NCBI RefSeq assembly: GCF_002831585.1
Contig: NZ_CP025113.1
Coordinates: forward strand, 4,603,001 to 4,667,000
Origin: Bradyrhizobium sp. SK17
Lineage (GTDB): Bacteria > Pseudomonadota > Alphaproteobacteria > Rhizobiales > Xanthobacteraceae
Length of the DNA stretch: 64,000 bases
Direction of reading: 5' to 3'
This document shows, piece after piece, positions 33,526-42,225 of the stretch. The position numbers were made by a program, and so were the translations under genes. Below the pieces are notes generated by a model. It worked only from the letters and a program-made list of their open reading frames with translations, was not told the origin of the DNA and ran no database searches. The first letter of the stretch is position 1; the number at the start of each line of letters is the position of its first letter.

Positions 33526-35994
33526 TCAGGACTTGGCCGCTGTCGTCCGCTGCTCGGCGATCGCCTTGCGGAGCGTGCGCGACAGCGCCTCGACCGAATA
33601 GGGCTTCTGGATCAGTTCGAAGCCGCTGTGTGCGTTCTCGGCGAGCACGTTGCTGTAGCCGCTGGTCAGCACCACCGGCAGGCCGGGAAAGCGATCGCGG
33701 ATCACGCCGGCGAGTTCGACCCCGTTCATGCCCGGCATGATCACATCCGAGAACACGAGGTCAGCGGCGAACTCGTTCTCGGAGAGGATCGAGAGTGCCG
33801 CATTGGCATTTGCCGCGCGCTTGACCGAATAGCCGAGGTCCTCGAGCAGTTCGGTGGAGAACTGGCCGACATCGTCGTTGTCTTCCACCACGAGGACGCG
33901 ATAGCCGCGGCCGATCGATGCCTGCTCGATGCCTGCGCTGGCGGCGACCTTGGTGTCGGCCGGGCGCATCGCCTGCGGCAGATAGATGGTGAAGGTCGCG
34001 CCGTGCCCGGGCGTGCTGGTGACCTCGATGTCGCCGTCGGATTGCTTGACGAAGCCGAACGCCTGGCTCAAGCCCAGGCCGGTTCCCTTGCCGACCTCCT
34101 TGGTCGTGAAGAACGGCTCGAAGATCGCATCGAGATTTTCCGGCGAGATGCCGGTGCCGGTATCCTGGATCGAGACGGTGACGAAATCGCCGCTGCGCGA
34201 GGCCTGGGCGCGCAGGGCAGGGATGTTCCTGACCTTCCTGACGCCGATCGTCAGCAAGCCTTCGCCGTTCATGGCGTCACGGCCGTTGACCGCAAGGTTG
34301 ATCAGCGCGGTCTCGAACTGGCCGATATCGGCGATCGCGAAACAGTCGGGATCCTCGATCCGGACTTCGATGTGAATCCGTCCACCGACCAGTGGGCGGA
34401 TCAGCTGCGCGACGCTGTCGACTTGCGACCCGACATTGAACACTTCGGGTTTGAGCGGCTGCCTGCGCGCGAATGCCAGCAGTTGCGCGGTGAGCTTGGA
34501 GGCGCGCTCAACGGTCTCCGAGATCGCGTCGATGTAGCGGCGGCGCCGTTCATCCGGCAACTCGCGGCGGCGCAGGAAGTCGGTCGCCGAGCGAATGATC
34601 GTGAGCAGGTTGTTGAAATCATGCGCGACGCCGCCGGTGAGCTGGCCGACCGCTTCCATCTTCTGCGATTGCCGCAAGGCTTCCTCGCCGCGGCGCCGTT
34701 CGGTGATGTCGACGGCCTCCGGCACCGCACCGACGATCGTTCCATGTTGGTCCCGCAGCGGCCGCATCTCGAAGTCGAAATGGCGGTCACCGATCGGCAG
34801 CCGCAGCGGCAGTTCGGACTTGACGTCCTCGCCGCGCATTGCCGTGGTGAAGGCATCCCTGATCGTTTCCGGCGCGCCTTCGGTCGCGCTGAACCAGGGC
34901 GTCTCCCAGAACGGCTTGCCGACGACATCGGCGGCGCCGGCGCGAATGCCGGCCAATGCGGTGCGGTTGGCGTAAAGCAATTCGCCGTCCTGGTTGAGCA
35001 GCCCCTGATGTTGATGGCTGGTCTCCAGGATCGCGCGCATCTGCGCCTCGCTGGACTCGAGCTGCGCGGTGCGTTCTGTGATACGCCGCTCCAGCGACTC
35101 GTTGAGCTTGCGCAGCTCGATCTCGGCCTGCTTGGCGGCGGTGATGTCGTGGGCGACGCCGATGAAGCCGATATGCTTGCCGTTCGGATCCCAGCGCGGC
35201 TGCGACTCCGAGCGTAGCCAGCGCCAGTCGCCGGCGGCGTTTCGATAGCGGGCCTCGAGCACGAATGGCTTCAGCGACAGCTCGCCGGTGATCTGCTCTT
35301 GCAGGATCTTGGGCAGATCGTCCGGATGCAGCGCCTTGCGCCAGTCGAACACGATCGCTTCCTCGAACGGCAGTCCGAGGAAATCGAGATAGGCCTGGTT
35401 GGCGAAGGAGCGGGTGCGGTCCAGCTTGGTCACCCAGATCGGGACCGGGGCGCTGTCGGCGATCAGGCGGAAGCGTTCCTCGCTTTCGCGCAGGGTCTCC
35501 TGCGCCAGCATCTGGTCGGTGACGTCGAGATCGGCGCCGACCAGCCGCAGCGCGCGGCCGCTGCGGTCGCGCTCGATCTTGGCGACGACGCGGATCCAGC
35601 GGTTCTCGCCATCGTTCGGCCGGACGATGCGGTACTCCGCCGTGTAGTCCTCGCCGCCGGATTTGAGCACGCCGAACAGGTGGCGGATGGTGCGTTCGCG
35701 ATCGTCGGGATGGATGCGCGCGACCCAGTTCTCGTAGGTCTCGTTGACCTCTTCCGGCGGCAGGCCGTGTACCAGCAGATATTCGGGAGAGCGGCGGTTG
35801 CGCACGCCGTCGCGGAAATCGATCTCGAGCCCGCCGACCCGGGCGATGCGCTGAATTCGCGCCAGCTCCGCCTCGCGCTCGAGCAGCTCGCGATGGGCCC
35901 GGTCGCGCTCGCGTGCGATCTCCTCAAGGTGCTGCCGCAGCCGTTCGGCTGCCGCCGCTTCGGGGAGCACATCAGAGGGATCGGAAGGGGTCAT
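33526..35994 (-). CDS. PAS-containing hybrid histidine kinase
   Basis: The preferred ATG gives 822 residues; an in-frame TTG four codons earlier is less likely. An N-terminal coiled coil leads to three PAS domains (starting near IARVGGLEIDF, FRLIADSAPVPIWVT and MRAILETSHQHQG). The kinase core has the phospho-His in GGVAHDFNNLL, an N-box in LINLAVNGRDAM, DTGTGI and GTGLGLS. A C-terminal receiver has its Asp in LVFSDVIMPGMNG. There is no membrane segment, so it is a cytoplasmic sensor. No separate response regulator is adjacent. Confidence 0.92.
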   Translation of the reverse strand: MTPSDPSDVLPEAAAAERLRQHLEEIARERDRAHRELLEREAELARIQRIARVGGLEIDFRDGVRNRRSPEYLLVHGLPPEEVNETYENWVARIHPDDRERTIRHLFGVLKSGGEDYTAEYRIVRPNDGENRWIRVVAKIERDRSGRALRLVGADLDVTDQMLAQETLRESEERFRLIADSAPVPIWVTKLDRTRSFANQAYLDFLGLPFEEAIVFDWRKALHPDDLPKILQEQITGELSLKPFVLEARYRNAAGDWRWLRSESQPRWDPNGKHIGFIGVAHDITAAKQAEIELRKLNESLERRITERTAQLESSEAQMRAILETSHQHQGLLNQDGELLYANRTALAGIRAGAADVVGKPFWETPWFSATEGAPETIRDAFTTAMRGEDVKSELPLRLPIGDRHFDFEMRPLRDQHGTIVGAVPEAVDITERRRGEEALRQSQKMEAVGQLTGGVAHDFNNLLTIIRSATDFLRRRELPDERRRRYIDAISETVERASKLTAQLLAFARRQPLKPEVFNVGSQVDSVAQLIRPLVGGRIHIEVRIEDPDCFAIADIGQFETALINLAVNGRDAMNGEGLLTIGVRKVRNIPALRAQASRSGDFVTVSIQDTGTGISPENLDAIFEPFFTTKEVGKGTGLGLSQAFGFVKQSDGDIEVTSTPGHGATFTIYLPQAMRPADTKVAASAGIEQASIGRGYRVLVVEDNDDVGQFSTELLEDLGYSVKRAANANAALSILSENEFAADLVFSDVIMPGMNGVELAGVIRDRFPGLPVVLTSGYSNVLAENAHSGFELIQKPYSVEALSRTLRKAIAEQRTTAAKS

Positions 35995-36095
35995 ACGCGC
36001 CGGCAACCTCTTGGCGCAGTGTCACACAGGACGAGGCGGCTTTGCCAGCCTGATTTGCGGCGATCTCTGCTCTTCACTCGCTCGTCACTTGTGCT

Positions 36096-36857
36096 TCATT
36101 TGCCCTTCGGTGGACGGCAATTATAGGCCCGGCGGAACCCGGCGGCCTGCGCATCCTCCTCGGAGCAGAACCAGCGATCCGGATTGCCGAGGCCCGGGTA
36201 ACTGCGGCAGGCCTGCAAATGATAGATGCCGACATTGCCGGTGACGCGGGCACGCACCGCGTACTTGCCCTTGATGTTGCAGCTTGCCGGCATCGGCAGG
36301 TCGGCGGGAAACAGCGCGTCGCGGATCTGCGTGTCGCGATCGGCCGGGCAGGCGGTGCCGAGCAGGGTGCCATCCTTCTTGCCGAGACGAAAATCGCGCG
36401 GCGCCACGAAGCATCCCTTCCAGAGGCCCACGCGATTGTCCCTGGCGGTGGCTTCATCCGGCTTGAATCGGCCAGTGGCCGAGCTCTCGACATTGAGGGC
36501 GTAACCCTTCTGAATCATGACCTGGCTGAGGCTGGTCGGGTCGCCCTCGAGCTTGCAGACGCCGAGCCGGCGCTTCTTGAAGCTGGGGTCGACGCCGATA
36601 TCGTCGCAGTGAACCTGCTTGCCGCCGATCAGTCTCGTCAGCTGGTCGCGCGCTTCGATCCCGCAGGTCCAGACGTCGGCATGCTCGTCGATGCAGAGTT
36701 GGTCGACCGCCGGCGCGTCGATGCCGTCGAGCCGGTAGGTGGTGTTGCCGAGCTGAACGGTGCCGGCGTCCTTGACGATCGCCGTGGCCGAGAAACCAGG
36801 GCTCGCCGACAGGCATGTCAGGAGAAGGGTCGTGATGACCGGATGACGAAACCGCAT
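36096..36857 (-). CDS. Secreted thermonuclease-fold protein with C-terminal Cys/His module
   Basis: A signal peptide ([19 protein letters not shown]) precedes an SNase-like OB fold ([53 protein letters not shown]). Some catalytic Arg/Glu positions of micrococcal nuclease are preserved in DGIDAP and the GLW motif. The last ~60 residues form a separate small module ([14 protein letters not shown], then [23 protein letters not shown]) that resembles an Ada-type metal-binding end often found on rhizobial SNases. It may degrade DNA in the periplasm; this is inferred from the fold. Confidence 0.8.
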   Translation of the reverse strand: MRFRHPVITTLLLTCLSASPGFSATAIVKDAGTVQLGNTTYRLDGIDAPAVDQLCIDEHADVWTCGIEARDQLTRLIGGKQVHCDDIGVDPSFKKRRLGVCKLEGDPTSLSQVMIQKGYALNVESSATGRFKPDEATARDNRVGLWKGCFVAPRDFRLGKKDGTLLGTACPADRDTQIRDALFPADLPMPASCNIKGKYAVRARVTGNVGIYHLQACRSYPGLGNPDRWFCSEEDAQAAGFRRAYNCRPPKGK

Positions 36858-37020
36858 GTTCTCACTTCGGATCTTTGGCGGGCAGCCGGACTTCTAGCAC
36901 ATGCAGGTACGATCCAACCAAGGACTGTTCGCGAGAAGAGACAGATGCGTGCGCACCGTCACAGCCTGACAGGCGTTCCGCGACGTAGAACGGCCAGATG
37001 CCTCCATGGAAGGGATGCAC

Positions 37021-37146
37021 ATGGCCGAGTTCATCATCAACATCCTCGCCGACTTCATCACCGACATCTGGACCCTGCAATGCCTCGCGCGCTGGCGGAA
37101 GAAGAAGGCGCCCCAAGAGGCAGCGTCCGATCAAAGATCCGATTGA
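37021..37146 (+). CDS. 41-residue microprotein
   Basis: GGAAGGG precedes the ATG at 37021 by six bases; in-frame ATGs at 37015 and 37006 have poorer sites. The product starts MAEFIINILADFITDIWTLQ and ends in a strongly basic then acidic tail (RWRKKKAPQEAASDQRSD). It looks like an amphipathic or membrane helix with a cytoplasmic tail. Function is unknown. Confidence 0.5.
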   Translation: MAEFIINILADFITDIWTLQCLARWRKKKAPQEAASDQRSD

Positions 37147-37169
37147 CTCGATAGGAACAAAATAGGAAC

Positions 37170-37406
37170 ATGATGCATCAACTGAATCCCGGATACTCCA
37201 TGATGTCTGCACGGCCCGAATCTGACGACGATGACGGGCTGGAAGGCGCTGTCGATCAGGCCATTTCCGCCTGCGGCGGGGACTTGCGCGCTACCATCCG
37301 GGCGCTGATCGTGGCCAATGAATTCCTGGAGAACGAGGTCAGCGAGCTGATGAAAGCCGTGGCCAAGGCCTATTCGCGCGGCCGGTTCAAGACCTATTCG
37401 GGCTGA
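37170..37406 (+). CDS. Small hypothetical protein
   Basis: The open frame gives up to 78 residues; starts at 37173, 37200 or 37203 are possible because ATG pairs occur twice. The core GAVDQAISACGGDLRATIRALIVANEFLENEVSEL predicts helices without a membrane segment. It follows the 41-residue gene by 23 bases and may be co-transcribed with it. No function is recognised. Confidence 0.55.
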   Translation: MMHQLNPGYSMMSARPESDDDDGLEGAVDQAISACGGDLRATIRALIVANEFLENEVSELMKAVAKAYSRGRFKTYSG

Positions 37407-37586
37407 GATACTCCTCAGGCTACCGCCGCGGACCGGCGAAGCACCGGGGAGGTCCTGCATTAGACCGTTGCCTCCGGGGCAATTTGCTGTACCAACGGAG
37501 TGGTTACGCCCAATCGCCCGTGCCAGATTGCGCGGGGAGGAATCCTGCCAACAGCCCAAGTCCTAAAAAGCCCAAGCAAGAAGAGC

Positions 37587-39602
37587 ATGTTCAAACGAAT
37601 TCTGATCGCCAACCGCGGCGAGATCGCCTGCCGGGTCATCAAGACTGCGCGCCGTATGGGGATTGAGACGGTCGCCGTCTACTCCGAGGCCGACCGCGAC
37701 GCGCTGCATGTCGAGATGGCCGACGAGGCCGTGCTGATCGGTCCGCCGGCTGCGGCCGAGAGCTATCTGTTGATCGACAAGATCGTCGAGGCCTGCCGCA
37801 AGACCGGCGCGCAGGCGGTGCATCCCGGCTACGGCTTCCTGTCCGAGCGCGAGGCGTTTCCGCGCGCGCTGGAGGCCGCCGGCATCGTCTTCATCGGTCC
37901 GAACCCCGGCGCGATCGCCGCGATGGGCGACAAGATCGAGTCCAAGAAGGCGGCTGCGAAGGCCAAGGTCTCGACCGTGCCCGGTCATCTCGGCGTGATC
38001 GAGGACGACAAGCACGCGGTCCAGATCGCCGACGAGATCGGCTATCCCGTGATGATCAAGGCCTCTGCCGGCGGCGGTGGCAAGGGCATGCGCATCGCGC
38101 ATTCGAAGGGAGAGGTCGCTGAAGGCTTCAACCTCGCCAAGGCCGAGGCGAAGGCGTCGTTCGGCGACGATCGCGTGTTCATCGAGAAATTCATCGTCGA
38201 TCCCAGGCACATCGAGATCCAGATCCTCGGCGACAAGCATGGCAACGTAATCTATCTCGGCGAGCGCGAATGTTCGATCCAGCGCCGCAACCAGAAGGTC
38301 ATCGAGGAGGCGCCGTCGCCGCTGCTCGACGAGACCACCCGCCGCAAGATGGGCGAGCAGGCCGTCGCGCTGGCCAAGGCCGTGAACTACGATTCGGCCG
38401 GCACCGTGGAGTTCGTCGCTGGCCAGGACAAGAGCTTCTACTTCCTGGAGATGAACACCCGCCTGCAGGTCGAGCATCCCGTTACCGAACTGATCACCGG
38501 CATCGACCTCGTCGAGCAGATGATCCGCGTCGCCGCCGGCGAGAAGCTCGCGCTCGCGCAGAAGGACGTCACCTTGACCGGCTGGGCGGTGGAGTCCCGC
38601 GTCTATGCCGAGGATCCGTTCCGCAACTTCCTGCCGTCGATCGGCCGCCTCGTGAAGTACCGCCCGCCGGCCGAAGCCAGCCATGACGGGATCACCATTC
38701 GCAACGACACCGGCGTGCAGGAAGGCGGCGAGATCTCGATCTATTACGACCCGATGATCGCCAAGCTCGTCACTCACGCCCCGTCGCGCGCTGCCGCGAT
38801 CGAGGCGCAGGCGACCGCGCTCGACGCCTTCTATGTCGACGGCATCAGGCACAACATCCCGTTCCTGTCGGCGTTGATGAATCATCCGCGCTGGCGCGAG
38901 GGACGGCTCTCGACCGGCTTCATCGCTGAGGAATTCCCCAAGGGATTTTCGGCGCGCGCGCCCGAGGGCGAGATCGCTCGGCGGCTTGCGGCAGTCGGCG
39001 CCGCGATCGATCATGTGCTGGGCGAACGCAAGCGGCAGATTTCCGGCCAGATGGGCGGCCGCGTGGTGCAGCGCGAGCGCCGCCGCGCGGTGTGGCTCGA
39101 TCGCGCCGAGATTGCGCTCGACGTCGCGCGCGAGGATGACGCCATCGCGGTGCGCTTCGTCGGCGCCGACGGGCTGCCCGGCAATCCGCACAATCTGGTG
39201 TCGAGTTGGGCGCCGGGCGAGCCGGTCTGGCAGGGCACCATCGACGGCAATTTCGTCGCCGTGCAGGTGCGGGCGATCAACAACGGCTTCCGCCTCGCGC
39301 ATCAGGGTTTCGAGGTGCCGGTCTATGTCTTCACCGAGACCGAGGCGACCTCGGCGCGGCTGATGCCGGTGACCTCGGCGGCCGACACCGGCAAGAAGCT
39401 GCTGTGTCCGATGCCGGGTCTCGTGGTCTCGATCGCGGTGACCGAGGGCCAGGAGGTCAAGGCCGGCGAGACGCTCGCGGTGGTCGAAGCCATGAAGATG
39501 CAGAACGTGCTGCGCGCCGAGCGCGACGGCACGGTGAAGAAGATCCACGCCACCGCCGGCGCCACGCTCGCGGTCGACGCGCTGATCCTGGAGTTCGCAT
39601 AG
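37587..39602 (+). CDS. pccA: Acetyl/propionyl-CoA carboxylase alpha subunit (biotin carboxylase + BCCP)
   Basis: This 671-residue subunit carboxylates its own biotin with ATP and bicarbonate, and hands the carboxyl to a partner carboxyltransferase. The ATG at 37587 follows AGAAGAG; an upstream in-frame GTG is not supported. Biotin carboxylase landmarks are KRILIANRGEIACRVI, KASAGGGGKGMR, LGERECSIQRRNQKVIEE and EMNTRLQVEHPVTE. The C-terminal BCCP carries biotinylation site EAMKMQN. Propionyl-CoA or a related acyl-CoA is the usual substrate for this architecture. The beta subunit is not in the window. Confidence 0.92.
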   Translation: MFKRILIANRGEIACRVIKTARRMGIETVAVYSEADRDALHVEMADEAVLIGPPAAAESYLLIDKIVEACRKTGAQAVHPGYGFLSEREAFPRALEAAGIVFIGPNPGAIAAMGDKIESKKAAAKAKVSTVPGHLGVIEDDKHAVQIADEIGYPVMIKASAGGGGKGMRIAHSKGEVAEGFNLAKAEAKASFGDDRVFIEKFIVDPRHIEIQILGDKHGNVIYLGERECSIQRRNQKVIEEAPSPLLDETTRRKMGEQAVALAKAVNYDSAGTVEFVAGQDKSFYFLEMNTRLQVEHPVTELITGIDLVEQMIRVAAGEKLALAQKDVTLTGWAVESRVYAEDPFRNFLPSIGRLVKYRPPAEASHDGITIRNDTGVQEGGEISIYYDPMIAKLVTHAPSRAAAIEAQATALDAFYVDGIRHNIPFLSALMNHPRWREGRLSTGFIAEEFPKGFSARAPEGEIARRLAAVGAAIDHVLGERKRQISGQMGGRVVQRERRRAVWLDRAEIALDVAREDDAIAVRFVGADGLPGNPHNLVSSWAPGEPVWQGTIDGNFVAVQVRAINNGFRLAHQGFEVPVYVFTETEATSARLMPVTSAADTGKKLLCPMPGLVVSIAVTEGQEVKAGETLAVVEAMKMQNVLRAERDGTVKKIHATAGATLAVDALILEFA

Positions 39603-39608
39603 ATTCAT

Positions 39609-39694
39609 CATTGCGAGCGCAGCGAAGCAATCCATCTGACCGCGCAAGCGTATGTGAGAGATGGATTGCTTCGTCGCTTCGCTCCTCGCAATGA
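39609..39694. repeat. Palindromic intergenic repeat
   Basis: Inverted arms CATTGCGAGCGCAGCGAAGC (left, 39609-39636 with the following bases) and GGATTGCTTCGTCGCTTCGC continuing to CGCAATGACG (right, 39661-39694) form a long hairpin. This is a known type of short palindromic repeat in Bradyrhizobium. It sits between the carboxylase and decarboxylase genes and could end or attenuate transcription between them. Confidence 0.82.
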
Positions 39695-39713
39695 CGTCGA
39701 GGGAAACAACAAC

Positions 39714-40580
39714 ATGGCCTTCCGCAAACGCCGCGAAGCTCTGCGATCCATCCTCAACGGATCGAGCTGCATTCGGCCGGGCTCGGTTTATGATGCGACC
39801 TCGATCCGGATCGCGGAAGATCTCGGCTTCGAGCTCGGCATGTTCGGCGGCTCGGTGGCCTCGCTCGCCGTGCTCGGCGATCCCGACATTGCACTGATCA
39901 CGCTGACCGAGTTCGCCGAGCAGATCCGCCGGATGTCGCGTGCATCGACGCTGCCGGTGCTGGTCGATGCCGACCATGGCTACGGCAATGCGCTCAACGT
40001 TCGCCGCACGGTCCAGGAAGTGGAGGCCGCCGGTGCCGCCGGCCTCACCATCGAGGACACGCTGCTGCCGCAGGCGTTCGGCGAGGCCAAGACGCAGCTG
40101 ATCTCGTGCGAGGAGGGCGTCGGCAAGATGAAGGCCGCGCTCGACGGCCGCAGCGATCCATCGCTCGTCATCCTGGGCCGGACCGGCGCCGCCTCGATCA
40201 CCAATCTCGACGACGCGATCGCGCGCGCGAAGGCCTATCAGGCGGTCGGCGTCGACGGCTTGTTCTTCACCGGCATCAAATCCCGTGGCGAATTGGAGGC
40301 GCTGTCGGCCGCGACGACGCTGCCGATCGTGCTCGGCGGCGCGCCGGAGGAGATGACCGCGCCGGACTATCTGGCGAGCCAGCGCGTCAGGATCGCACTA
40401 CAGGGCCATGCGCCGTTCGCTGCCGCGACCCAGGCCGTCTACGAGACGTTGAAGGCGCTGCGCGAAGGCACTTCGCCGAAGAACCTCAAGGGTATCGCAT
40501 CGTCCGAACTGACCGGTCGCGTGATGCGCGAGGCCGAGACCAGGGCGCGCAGCGGCGAGTTCCTCGGCCTGAAGAAGTGA
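39714..40580 (+). CDS. Oxaloacetate decarboxylase (isocitrate lyase/PEP mutase superfamily)
   Basis: The ATG at 39714 gives 288 residues; codons further upstream come from the palindromic repeat. The protein has the barrel motifs GSVYDATSIRIAEDLGFE, the Mg-binding LVDADHGYGNALNVRRTV, and LTIEDTLLPQAFG in place of the isocitrate-lyase KKCGH signature. This matches the Pseudomonas-type oxaloacetate decarboxylase group, which removes CO2 from oxaloacetate. Its neighbour is a biotin carboxylase, so the pair may balance carboxylated intermediates. Confidence 0.82.
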   Translation: MAFRKRREALRSILNGSSCIRPGSVYDATSIRIAEDLGFELGMFGGSVASLAVLGDPDIALITLTEFAEQIRRMSRASTLPVLVDADHGYGNALNVRRTVQEVEAAGAAGLTIEDTLLPQAFGEAKTQLISCEEGVGKMKAALDGRSDPSLVILGRTGAASITNLDDAIARAKAYQAVGVDGLFFTGIKSRGELEALSAATTLPIVLGGAPEEMTAPDYLASQRVRIALQGHAPFAAATQAVYETLKALREGTSPKNLKGIASSELTGRVMREAETRARSGEFLGLKK

Positions 40581-40876
40581 GCGGTGTGATCCGCCACGTC
40601 ACGATCACCGGACGCGTCCAGGGCGTCGGCTATCGCGCCTGGGTTCGCGAACATGCGAACGCGCGCAGCCTCGAAGGCTGGGTCCGCAACCGCCGCGATG
40701 GCAGCGTCGAGGCGGTGTTCGCCGGTCCCGACGGCGTCGTCGCCGACATGATTACGGCATGCGGCCGCGGCCCGATCTCGGCGCGCGTCGACCGCGTGCG
40801 GGAAGATGCCGGCACGTCCGATTTGTTGAATCTGCGCGGGGCGGGTGAGCGGTTCGCCTTCCTGCCGACGGTCTGA
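40577..40876 (+). CDS. acyP: Acylphosphatase
   Basis: The GTG start overlaps the previous stop by four bases (GTGA), showing translational coupling. The 99-residue protein hydrolyses acyl phosphates. The family phosphate-binding loop VQGVGYRAWVREHA contains the catalytic Arg, and GWVRNRRDGSVEAVF contains the catalytic Asn. The downstream body is standard for the family. Its coupling to oxaloacetate decarboxylase suggests removal of a carboxyphosphate or acylphosphate side product, but this is inference. Confidence 0.9.
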   Translation: MSGVIRHVTITGRVQGVGYRAWVREHANARSLEGWVRNRRDGSVEAVFAGPDGVVADMITACGRGPISARVDRVREDAGTSDLLNLRGAGERFAFLPTV

Positions 40877-40940
40877 CCTGCCACAACGCCATCCATCTCA
40901 CCGTCGACGACGTTTGCGGCCGAACGGCCTTTGGCGGCTC

Positions 40941-40986
40941 TTGACTTCCAGTCCGAATAATCTGATATTTCTGTTATGACAGAAAT
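40941..40986 (+). promoter_or_regulatory. Leaderless promoter and operator of the GbsR-like gene
   Basis: A -35 TTGACT (40941-40946) and -10 GATATT (40964-40969) are spaced 17 bases, putting transcription start at about the ATG (40976). An inverted repeat with arms ATTTCTGT and ACAGAAAT (40967-40986) covers the start codon. No ribosome site is present, so the mRNA is likely leaderless and autorepressed. Confidence 0.6.
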
Positions 40987-41533
40987 AACAGCTAAGAAGA
41001 AACTTCCTGCCGTCGTCGAACGCTTCATCCTGCATTGGGGCGACATGGGCGACGAATGGGGGGTCAACCGCTCGGTCAGCCAGATCCACGGGCTGCTCTA
41101 TCTCGCCGAGGCGCCGATGACGGCGGAGGACATCGCCGACACGCTCGGCATGGCGCGCTCCAACGTCTCCAATTCGATCAAGGAGCTGTTGTCCTGTGGC
41201 CTGATCCGGCGGGTACCGATCCTCGGCGACCGTCGCGACCACTTCGAGGCCGAGACCGACATCTGGGAGGTCGCGGCGAAGATCGCGGCCCGGCGCAAGG
41301 AGCGCGAGATCGATCCCGCGCTCGCCGCGCTGCGCGCCTGCGTCTCCGACGCTGCCGACGATCCCACCATCAGTCCGCTCGCCAGCAAGCGGCTGAAGGA
41401 GATGCTGACATTCACCGAACTGGTCGACCGCTGGTACTCGCAGATGCTGAACGTGCCGCGGCCGCGTCTGGTCGCGCTGATCAAGCTCGGCGAGAAGATC
41501 GTGAGTTTCCTGCCCACAGGCAGAGCCAAATAG
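40976..41533 (+). CDS. GbsR/MarR-family transcriptional regulator
   Basis: The 185-residue protein has the GbsR-type N terminus (LPAVVERFILHWGDMGDEWGVNRSVSQIHGLLYL) and winged helix (MTAEDIADTLGMARSNVSNSIKELLSCGLIRR, with the wing VPILGDRRDHFEA). The usual GbsR body length is 160-190 residues. It leads a compact operon with a DUF4166 gene (26 bases later) and a membrane-fused epimerase. An operator-like palindrome spans its own start codon. Confidence 0.85.
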   Translation: MTEITAKKKLPAVVERFILHWGDMGDEWGVNRSVSQIHGLLYLAEAPMTAEDIADTLGMARSNVSNSIKELLSCGLIRRVPILGDRRDHFEAETDIWEVAAKIAARRKEREIDPALAALRACVSDAADDPTISPLASKRLKEMLTFTELVDRWYSQMLNVPRPRLVALIKLGEKIVSFLPTGRAK

Positions 41534-41559
41534 GGGCCACGGCGTAACGGGAGTGTGCG

Positions 41560-42225
41560 ATGGCGTCAGCGAGGATACCCACCTTAAAGACAGCGCCGGC
41601 TTCCGATACCAAACTGCTCGATGACCGTCGCTTCCGCGCCTTGCTGTCGGACGAGGATTGGGGCCGGCTGCCGGTTGCGATCTGGCGGCGGTTCTCGACG
41701 CGCGTCGAGGACGGCAACACCGTCGTCTATGTCGGCGAAGTCGAAGAGGCCTCGAGCAGTCGCGCCGGCTGGTGGCTGGCGCAGGTTGCACGGCTGATCG
41801 GCGGACCGCTTCCGACCGGCAACGAGATGCGCGTGCCGATGATCGTCACGGTCACCGAGAACGCTGCGAGCGGCGGCCAGATCTGGACCCGCATCTGTGC
41901 CCGCCGCAACGGCTTCCCGCAGGTGATTCATTCCGCCAAGCGCTTCGCCGGTCCGACCGGGCTCGAAGAGTATGTCGGCTTCGGCATCAGCATGGCGCTT
42001 GGGATCTCGGTCGAGCACGAGGCGCTGGTGTTTCGCAGCGTCGGCTATTCGCTGCAACTCGGTCCGTTCCGGCTGGCGCTGCCCGAATGGCTCACGCCCG
42101 GCGACCTCACGGTGACTCATTCCGATCTCGGCTGCGGCGACTTCCGCTTCACGCTGGAGATCATCCACCCGCGTTTGGGCCGGCTGCTGCGGCAGTCCGC
42201 CGTGTTCAGGGAGGCCTCGTCATGA
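41560..42225 (+). CDS. DUF4166 protein
   Basis: The 221-residue protein starts MASARIPTLKTAPASD and contains the DUF4166 landmarks FRALLSDEDWGRLPVAIWRRF, IWTRICARRNGFPQVI and LEEYVGFGISMALGI. The family function is unknown. It is often found with, or fused to, NAD(P)-binding oxidoreductases, as here. Its stop overlaps the next start by four bases (ATGA), so the two proteins are probably made in equal amounts and may act together. Confidence 0.82.
   Translation: MASARIPTLKTAPASDTKLLDDRRFRALLSDEDWGRLPVAIWRRFSTRVEDGNTVVYVGEVEEASSSRAGWWLAQVARLIGGPLPTGNEMRVPMIVTVTENAASGGQIWTRICARRNGFPQVIHSAKRFAGPTGLEEYVGFGISMALGISVEHEALVFRSVGYSLQLGPFRLALPEWLTPGDLTVTHSDLGCGDFRFTLEIIHPRLGRLLRQSAVFREASS

Noticed and set aside
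37563..39977. 804-codon minus-strand open frame opposite the carboxylase
   Set aside because: The plus strand encodes a full biotin carboxylase with all motifs; the antisense frame is a result of GC-rich codon use.
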